Source: CAZCAC01 sp964496575 (GTDB lineage Bacteria; Planctomycetota; UBA1135; GCA-002686595). Taken from it: DNA of 42,150 nucleotides. Below the pieces are notes generated by a model. That model worked only from the letters and a program-made list of their open reading frames with translations. It had not been told where the DNA came from and did no database searches. The position numbers and the translations under genes were made by a program. Of the stretch, positions 37,293 to 42,150 are shown one piece after another. Every line of letters starts with the position of its first letter. Position 1 is the stretch's first letter. The DNA lies in the NCBI GenBank assembly GCA_964496575.1, contig CAZCAC010000074.1, forward strand, positions 1 to 42,150, in the 5' to 3' direction.

Positions 37293-37969
37293 TCCTGCTC
37301 CTGTCCTTCCAGCTCGGTCGCTCCGAGGTCGACGAGGAGGGCCGCGCGGTCGGCGACCCACGACGCGCTACCGGAGAGGCGAACGCGTGGAGGCTGTTCC
37401 TCCGGCTCGACGATCGTGATCCTCCGATAGGTGCCCGTCGAACCGAGGTCCCGGTAGGCGTGGCTGCTGTAGTGAGCCGAGCCGTACAGCGGTGGGTAGT
37501 CGAGGTCGAGCTCGACGTAGAGGGCGGGGTGCTCGGCGAATCCCTCGTCGAGGTCGGAGAGCCCCACCGGTCGCGGCGACGCACCCTTCGGAGGGTCGGC
37601 CAGGAAGCTCCCCACCCCCCAGCCCGCGTCGGTCTCGTAGAGCAGGCAGTCCGCCTCGACGATCAGCAGCTCGACCACCGGCCACGCGGCGGGCGGTCCG
37701 GCGATGAGGTCACGGGTGAGTGCGACCGGCGTCGTGGAGAGACGTTCTCGCACCCCCTCGTCGATCTCCACGTGGCAGCCGGAGAGCTCGGCGAGGCGCA
37801 GGACGAGTCGCTCGACGGAGAGCGACTCGCCGGACTCGATCGCGAACGCGACCGGAGGTGGAGGCGGCACTCCCTCCGGCGGAGGCGCGGGAGCCACCGG
37901 CGCTCCGCACGCCTGCATCAGGAGCCACCCCGACGCGAGGGCCGGGACGATGCCGAGGATCTTCTTCAT
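37289..37969 (-). CDS. Secretin N-domain-like lipoprotein (first gene of operon)
   Basis: 226 residues. MKKILGIVPALASGWLLMQAC is a probable lipoprotein signal with Cys21; the residue at -3 is Met, which is not ideal. A proline-rich linker (APPPEGVPPPPPVAF) follows. The domain contains LSVERLVLRLAELSGCHVEI, WPVVELLIVEADCLLYE, LDEGFAEHPALYVELDLD and RVRLSGSASWVADRAALLV. It follows the same order as the two downstream genes, including the EHPAL segment, which is DHPAI and AHPTL in the others. AAGGAG lies 4 nt before the ATG. It begins a three-gene operon with 4-nt overlaps throughout and diverges from the ADP-ribosylglycohydrolase gene. It may anchor the other two to a membrane; that is inference. 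Confidence 0.68.
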   Translation of the reverse strand: MKKILGIVPALASGWLLMQACGAPVAPAPPPEGVPPPPPVAFAIESGESLSVERLVLRLAELSGCHVEIDEGVRERLSTTPVALTRDLIAGPPAAWPVVELLIVEADCLLYETDAGWGVGSFLADPPKGASPRPVGLSDLDEGFAEHPALYVELDLDYPPLYGSAHYSSHAYRDLGSTGTYRRITIVEPEEQPPRVRLSGSASWVADRAALLVDLGATELEGQEQE

Positions 37970-38044
37970 CGTCTCCTTCGGGGATCGACGCGGTCGCCGC
38001 TCCACGAGGAGTACGGCCGCCGCGAGGGGCAGTTTACACGACTC

Positions 38045-38083
38045 ATCCCGAATCCCCCGAATTGCGCGCGGGGGATTCGGGAT
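38045..38083. promoter_or_regulatory. 14-bp perfect inverted repeat in a divergent promoter region
   Basis: The arms 38045-38058 and 38070-38083 (ATCCCGAATCCCCC and its complement) are perfect over 14 bp around an 11-nt loop. The repeat lies between divergent starts at 37969 and 38131, where a terminator is unlikely. An operator for a dimeric regulator acting on both genes is the simplest reading. Confidence 0.5.
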
Positions 38084-38093
38084 CGGGACCCGG

Positions 38094-38099
38094 TATCCT
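38094..38099 (+). promoter_or_regulatory. Putative -10 box (TATCCT) of ADP-ribosylglycohydrolase gene
   Basis: The TATCCT hexamer again, here 31 nt before the ATG at 38131. The right arm of the 14-bp inverted repeat overlaps the expected -35 zone, so a bound regulator could block this promoter. Confidence 0.35.
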
Positions 38100-38130
38100 C
38101 GTTCACCTTCTCGACCGGAGGAATCGAGCC

Positions 38131-39822
38131 ATGAACCACCAGCGCCTCGGGGCCAGGACCCTGCTCCTCGCCGTCACCGCCGCCGCGACGATCGCCAGCG
38201 CGCAGGAGCCCGCCGAGCTCCGCCGCCTGCCCCTCGCCGAGTACCGCGACCGGATGGTCGCCGGCTGGGTCGGCCAGATGGTCGGAGTCGGCTGGGGCGC
38301 GCCCACCGAGTTCAAGTTCCGCGGGCGGATCCTACCGGAGGATGCAGTGCCGGTCTGGAAGCCGGGAATGGTCAACCAGTTCGACCAGGACGACCTCTAC
38401 GTCGAGATGACCTTCCTGCGCACCCTCGAGGAGCACGGCTTCGACGTCTCACGGCGCCGCGCGGGGATCGACTTCGCGAACGCGAAGTACAAGGTGTGGC
38501 ACGCCAACCGCGGCGGGCGCGACAACCTGCGCGCTGGGATCGCGCCGCCCGACTCGGGGCACCCGAGCTTCACGCGCCACGCCGATTGCATCGACTACCA
38601 GATCGAGGCGGACTACTCGGGACTGATCGCGCCGGGGCTGCCGAACACCGTGATCGAGCTCGGCGAGCTCTTCGGGCGGGTGATGAACTACGGCGACGGC
38701 GTCTACGCCGGGCAGTTCGTCGGCGGGATGTACGCGGAGGCGTTCTTCGAGGACGACCCGCGGAAGCTCGTCGAGGCGGGGCTGCGCTGCATCCCGGCGG
38801 GTAGCGAGTACGCCAGGTGCATTCGCGACGTGCTCGCCTGGTACACCGGAAACCCCGACGACTGGGAGGCGACCTGGCATCGCATCGAGGCGAAGTGGAA
38901 CCTGAACCGCGACCACCGCAAGTTCTCCTGCACCACCGACGACTTCAACATCGACGCCAAGCTCAACGGCGCGTACATCGTCATGGGGCTGCTCTACGGG
39001 GAGCGCGACCCCGAGAGGACGCTCTTGATCTCGATGCGCTGCGGGCAGGACAGTGACTGCAATCCGTCCAACGCCGCCGGCGTGCTCTTCACCACTCTCG
39101 GCTTCGACGCGCTCCCCGCACGCTATCACTCCGCGCTCGAGCGAGGGAAGCGCTTCTCCTTCACCGCCTACGACTTCGACGCCCTGATCGCGGCCTGCGA
39201 GAAGCTCGCGCGCGTCGCCGTCGAGCGAGCCGGCGGGAAGATCGAGCGGGACGCGGACGGCACCGAGACGATGGTGATCCCGGTCGTCGCTCCCCGGCCC
39301 TCGCCACTCGTGCAGTGCTGGGACCCCGGACCGGTGGCGGGAGCGCGCTTCACCGCCGAGGAGATGAAGGAGATCCCGCCGCTGGGCGGAGTCGACTTCG
39401 GTGAGGTGATCGAGGAGTTCGCGCCCGGCTGGGAGGTGCTCCACTGCGGGCCGTACGATGAGCCGGGGCTGCGCGGCAGCTGGGGTGGCCGTGAACGGGT
39501 GCTGGTCACGCACCCGTTCAGCGACGGCGTCGGCTGCACGCTGCGCCGTCGGGTGACGATCCCCGGAACCGGTCGGACGAGCCTGCGCCTCGCGGTCGGC
39601 CGCGACCCGCGCGGCAGCTGGGACCTCCTGGTGCGTGCCGATGGAAGGGAGATCCACCGGGTGAGCGTCGACGAGCGAGGCGCCCCGCAGCGCTGGCTCG
39701 AGGTCGCGATCGATCTCTCCGAGTTCGCCGGCCGTTCGATCGAGCTCGAGCTGGTGAACCAGGCGAGCGGGTGGCGGTGGGAGACCGGCTACTGGCACGG
39801 GCTCGAGCTGGTCACGGAGTAG
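38131..39822 (+). CDS. Secreted ADP-ribosylglycohydrolase-family protein with C-terminal beta-sandwich
   Basis: 563 residues. Signal peptide MNHQRLGARTLLLAVTAAAT, cleavage after ASA. The all-helical ADP-ribosylglycohydrolase fold covers about 35-395. YRDRMVAGWVGQMVGVGWGAP is the family's opening motif. The acidic metal-ligand clusters are QFDQDDLY at 83-90 and CGQDSDCNPSNAAG near 305, the usual GxDSDT-like motif with Cys for Thr. A jelly-roll-like domain follows (about 430-563; TLRRRVTIPGTGRTSLRLAV). The family removes ADP-ribose in studied members, but exported planctomycete versions sit among glycosidases and may act on another N- or O-glycoside; this is not established. GGAGG lies 9 nt before the ATG. 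It diverges from the secretin-N-like operon. Confidence 0.88.
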   Translation: MNHQRLGARTLLLAVTAAATIASAQEPAELRRLPLAEYRDRMVAGWVGQMVGVGWGAPTEFKFRGRILPEDAVPVWKPGMVNQFDQDDLYVEMTFLRTLEEHGFDVSRRRAGIDFANAKYKVWHANRGGRDNLRAGIAPPDSGHPSFTRHADCIDYQIEADYSGLIAPGLPNTVIELGELFGRVMNYGDGVYAGQFVGGMYAEAFFEDDPRKLVEAGLRCIPAGSEYARCIRDVLAWYTGNPDDWEATWHRIEAKWNLNRDHRKFSCTTDDFNIDAKLNGAYIVMGLLYGERDPERTLLISMRCGQDSDCNPSNAAGVLFTTLGFDALPARYHSALERGKRFSFTAYDFDALIAACEKLARVAVERAGGKIERDADGTETMVIPVVAPRPSPLVQCWDPGPVAGARFTAEEMKEIPPLGGVDFGEVIEEFAPGWEVLHCGPYDEPGLRGSWGGRERVLVTHPFSDGVGCTLRRRVTIPGTGRTSLRLAVGRDPRGSWDLLVRADGREIHRVSVDERGAPQRWLEVAIDLSEFAGRSIELELVNQASGWRWETGYWHGLELVTE

Positions 39823-39915
39823 CCGGCGGACGCGCGGACCCCGTCTCACGAGCGCAGCAGCGCGGAGCGGCCACCCTCCGGCGGGCCGGTGGCTGCGGAC
39901 TCGGGGGAGGTGCCC

Positions 39916-39921
39916 TATAAT
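39916..39921 (+). promoter_or_regulatory. -10 box TATAAT for the arylsulfotransferase-like gene
   Basis: A perfect TATAAT in otherwise GC-rich DNA, 65 nt before the ATG at 39987. No good -35 hexamer sits 16-18 nt upstream, so it may need an activator. Confidence 0.4.
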
Positions 39922-39986
39922 CGAAGGTCCGTCCCGCCTCTTCTCGGCTGCTCGCGACCCCCGAGGTCGCCCCCCGAAGTGAGAAC

Positions 39987-41660
39987 ATGCTGAACCTGCT
40001 CCTCACCGCACCCCTCATCCTCTCCATTCCCCTCGCCCCTCCCCCCGGAGGTGGGGATCGCGCGACGCCCTGGGACGGCTGGACGCTCTTCCAGCCGATG
40101 CGCGGGAACGACGTCTACCTGATCGATCTCTCGGGCACCATCCAGCACACCTGGCCGGGGAGCCACGAGCCGGGGCTGTCGGTCTACCTCGACGAGAACC
40201 TGAACCTCTACCGCTCGATGAACATCGTCCCCGGCGCGGGACCCGCCGGTACCGGCGGTGCGATCGAGAAGCTCGACTGGGACGGCAACGTGCTCTGGTA
40301 CTACGAGTACTACTCCGCCGACGAGTACCTCCAGCACCACGATTTCCGGGTGATGCCGAACGGCAACGTGCTGCTCGTCGCCTGGGACTACTACTCCGAC
40401 GACGAGGCGATCGCGCAGGGGCGCAACCCCGCCTACCTCTCGCACGACCTGTTCCTGCCCGACAGCATCATCGAGGTGGAGCAGACCGGGCCCGACAGCG
40501 GGACGATCGTCTGGGAGTGGCACGCCTGGGACCACCTGATCCAGGACTTCGACAACACGAAACCCAACTACGGCGTGGTCGCCGATCACCCCGAGCTGCT
40601 CGACCTGAACTACCCGCCGCAGCCGACCAACAACGACTGGAATCACGTCAACTCGGTCGACTATCACGCCGAGTTCGACCAGATCATCCTCAGCGCGCAC
40701 CACTTCAACGAGGTGTGGGTGATCGACCACAGCACGACCACCGCGGAGGCGGCGGGGCACAGCGGTGGGAACAGCGGCAAGGGTGGGGATCTCCTGTACC
40801 GCTGGGGAAATCCCGAGGCGTACCGCGCCGGGACCCCGGCGGATCGGCAGGAGTTCCTGCAGCACGACGCCACCTGGATCCCGCCGGGCTATCCCGGCGA
40901 GGGCAACATCCTGATCTTCAACAACGGCAAGAACCGGCCGGGGGGCAACTACTCGACGATCGACGAGATCGTGCCCCCGGTGGACGCCTTCGGGGTCTAC
41001 GCGCACACGCCGGGGACCGCGTTCGGTCCCGCCGCGCCGACCTGGGTCTACACCGCGCCGAACCCGACCGACTTCTACTCGCAGAACATCTCCGGGTGCG
41101 AGCGGCTGCCCAACGGCAACACGCTGATCTGCAGCGGCGCGCAGGCCTGGTTCTTCGAGGTGGAGAGCGACGGCACGCTGGTCTGGGAGTACCACAACGT
41201 ACTGCCCACCATCAACAACAACAACGTCTTCAAGGTGCGCCGGTACGACGTCTGCCTCGACCCGGAGAACTACTGCACCACCTCCCCCAACTCGGTGGGG
41301 CCCGGGGCGCTGATCGGCTACAGCGGGAGCAGCAGCGTGACCAGCAATGACTTCGTTCTGACCGCCACCGGCTGCCCGCCGGACCAGTTCGCGCTCTTCT
41401 ACTACGGGCCGAACCAGATCTCGGTTCCATTCGGCGAGGGAGTGCGCTGCGCGGGTGGCGGGATCTACCGTCTCGGAGTGGTCAAGATGAGCGCCTCCGG
41501 CGACGGCTCCAAGCCGATCGACATCACCTCGCCACCTCAGCCTTCCGGCCAGATCACCGTCGGCTCGAGGTGGAACTTCCAGTGCTGGTACCGCGACCCC
41601 AGCGGCGGCCCCAGCGGCTTCAACTTCTCGGACGGGCTGTCGGTGAGGTTCTGCCCCTGA
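39987..41660 (+). CDS. Exported arylsulfotransferase-like (ASST) beta-propeller protein
   Basis: 557 residues. Signal peptide MLNLLLTAPLILSIPLAPP. The main domain (about 25-425) is a propeller with ASST features: GNDVYLIDLSGTIQHTWPG, YLQHHDFRVMPNGNVLLVAWD, NDWNHVNSVDYH, QHDATWIPPGYPGEGNILIF and CERLPNGNTLIC. ASST enzymes move sulfate between phenolic compounds through a catalytic histidine; several conserved His are present, but which one is catalytic is not assigned. The last 125 residues form the cysteine-containing domain also found at the end of the FG-GAP protein (FALFYYGPNQISVPFGEGVRC, FQCWYRDP, FCP end). It could equally be a non-catalytic surface propeller. The gene stands alone, with a TATAAT upstream and REP-like DNA after it. 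Confidence 0.8.
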   Translation: MLNLLLTAPLILSIPLAPPPGGGDRATPWDGWTLFQPMRGNDVYLIDLSGTIQHTWPGSHEPGLSVYLDENLNLYRSMNIVPGAGPAGTGGAIEKLDWDGNVLWYYEYYSADEYLQHHDFRVMPNGNVLLVAWDYYSDDEAIAQGRNPAYLSHDLFLPDSIIEVEQTGPDSGTIVWEWHAWDHLIQDFDNTKPNYGVVADHPELLDLNYPPQPTNNDWNHVNSVDYHAEFDQIILSAHHFNEVWVIDHSTTTAEAAGHSGGNSGKGGDLLYRWGNPEAYRAGTPADRQEFLQHDATWIPPGYPGEGNILIFNNGKNRPGGNYSTIDEIVPPVDAFGVYAHTPGTAFGPAAPTWVYTAPNPTDFYSQNISGCERLPNGNTLICSGAQAWFFEVESDGTLVWEYHNVLPTINNNNVFKVRRYDVCLDPENYCTTSPNSVGPGALIGYSGSSSVTSNDFVLTATGCPPDQFALFYYGPNQISVPFGEGVRCAGGGIYRLGVVKMSASGDGSKPIDITSPPQPSGQITVGSRWNFQCWYRDPSGGPSGFNFSDGLSVRFCP

Positions 41661-41698
41661 TCGATTGTTGATGGGCCCGCGTCTCTGGCGCGGGGGGC

Positions 41699-41764
41699 GG
41701 CGTTCGCCGCGGTTGGACGGAAAGGACCCGATGCCGGCTTGGCGTTCGCCGAAGGCGGACGGAA
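41699..41764 (+). repeat. Two near-identical 24-nt direct repeats
   Basis: Copies at 41699-41722 and 41741-41764 share GGCGTTCGCCG at the start and GGACGGAA at the end and differ in the five bases between. Each begins with a small inverted repeat (GGCG and CGCC). They lie between the arylsulfotransferase-like gene and the transposase start and may be substrates of that transposase. Confidence 0.55.
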
Positions 41765-41780
41765 CGTGGGCGTGTTCAAC

Positions 41781-41797
41781 GGGGCAGGCGACGCCCC
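41781..41797 (+). repeat. REP-like hairpin GGGGC/GCCCC
   Basis: A 5-bp stem with a 7-nt loop (AGGCGAC). It shares the stem sequence with the hairpin at 41835. Confidence 0.4.
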
Positions 41798-41834
41798 AGG
41801 CCTCGGCGCTCTGGCTCCGGCAACTGAGCAGGAG

Positions 41835-41847
41835 GGGGCTCAGCCCC
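41835..41847 (+). repeat. REP-like hairpin GGGGC-TCA-GCCCC
   Basis: A 5-bp stem with a 3-nt loop, close to the GGGGCTNAGCCCC forms common among repeats next to RAYT transposases. It lies 212 nt before the transposase start. Confidence 0.45.
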
Positions 41848-42023
41848 GTCGACCACCCGCCCTGAGTGAGAAACGGCTGCTTCGCCGAGAAGAGAGGAGA
41901 TTCGATTGTTGAAGACTGTTGAGGCGTGGCCGACCGCACCCTCGGTGACGATTCACTCCCGGAACGATGCCTAGGATATGACAATATAGTTTTGAATATA
42001 GCTGTATTTTTGCCGATCAGGCA

Positions 42024-42052
42024 TTGAGTTTTCGAGTTCTATCCGCTAGAAT
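42024..42052 (+). promoter_or_regulatory. Sigma70-like promoter for RAYT gene, leaderless arrangement
   Basis: TTGAGT (42024-42029), a 17-nt spacer and TAGAAT (42047-42052), matching the consensus at four and five of six positions. The -10 box ends 6 nt before the ATG, so transcription would start at the start codon. The surrounding 41970-42058 is AT-rich, unlike the rest of the window. Confidence 0.55.
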
Positions 42053-42058
42053 ACGTGC

Positions 42059-42150
42059 ATGGGAAAGAGAAAGAAGAAACGGGCTCGACGGAGCTGCTGT
42101 GTTCAGGATGAGCTCCCCTTCCCCTTGGGCTGGGGTGGCGCGCGAAAGGG
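42059..42150 (+). CDS. RAYT (IS200/IS605-like, REP-associated tyrosine transposase), 5' end only
   Basis: 30 codons, open at the right edge: a basic start MGKRKKKRARRSCCVQD followed by ELPFPLGWGGARKG. The segment LP-x5-GG-RKG is the usual lead-in to GAGRKP in REP-associated tyrosine transposases, which lies just before their Y1 HUH nuclease domain. The catalytic HUH and Tyr residues lie outside the window. Such proteins cut and join single-stranded DNA at REP hairpins, and REP-like hairpins are present upstream. The AT-rich promoter region suggests the unit was acquired separately from its GC-rich neighbours. The call rests on a short N-terminus. Confidence 0.65.
   Translation, partial: MGKRKKKRARRSCCVQDELPFPLGWGGARK

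Overview
The window is GC-rich bacterial DNA, almost fully coding, with many secreted proteins. It carries Tat and Sec signal peptides, lipoproteins, HEAT repeats, PQQ-like and FG-GAP propellers, an ECF sigma factor with a membrane and exported extension, DUF6807 (PmoA-like), Gfo/Idh/MocA and two alpha-L-fucosidases. This mix, and an end domain shared by two unrelated secreted proteins, points to a Planctomycetota bacterium. That is inference from gene content; there is no rRNA or other marker gene. A run of 100 N at 6762-6861 shows the window comes from a scaffold, probably a draft or metagenomic assembly.

Layout. 1-5.7 kb (minus): a HEAT/von Willebrand A protein cut by the left edge, a HEAT lipoprotein and two translationally coupled GT4 glycosyltransferases. 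5.8-12.9 kb: a GH2 glycosidase crossing the gap, an SRPBCC protein, a broken sugar isomerase/epimerase and a beta-helix surface protein. 12.9-17.8 kb (minus): a GH29 fucosidase and two paralogous propeller proteins. 18.0-19.9 kb: an ECF sigma factor fusion. 19.9-28.3 kb: a carbohydrate catabolism locus, with a GH39-like enzyme and a second GH29 fucosidase leftward and an isomerase, a HEAT/F5-8C/DUF6807 protein and a Gfo/Idh/MocA oxidoreductase rightward. 28.5-31.5 kb: a TlpA-like thioredoxin with an in-frame UGA, then a convergent HEAT protein. 31.7-35.2 kb: a seven-bladed FG-GAP protein and an SRPBCC protein. 35.3-38.0 kb: three overlapping genes for related proteins resembling the N domains of secretins, without a pore domain. 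38.1-41.7 kb: an ADP-ribosylglycohydrolase-family protein and an arylsulfotransferase-like protein. 41.7-42.15 kb: REP-like hairpins and the start of a RAYT transposase.

Most notable. (1) The gene at 28550-29770 has TGA exactly where the first cysteine of the thioredoxin CGPC motif belongs, the frame continues after it, and a hairpin with a GGUC loop lies 31 nt downstream: a candidate selenoprotein with a bacterial SECIS. (2) The three-gene operon of pore-less secretin-N-like proteins may be an undescribed periplasmic system. (3) Five genes have a -10-like hexamer 6-9 nt before the start codon and no Shine-Dalgarno, which suggests leaderless mRNAs.

Caution. Four other genes carry single-base frameshifts, at least one in a homopolymer, and one has a TAG stop plus an internal deletion. 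Sequencing error or gene decay is therefore common enough here that the UGA claim needs raw-read support.
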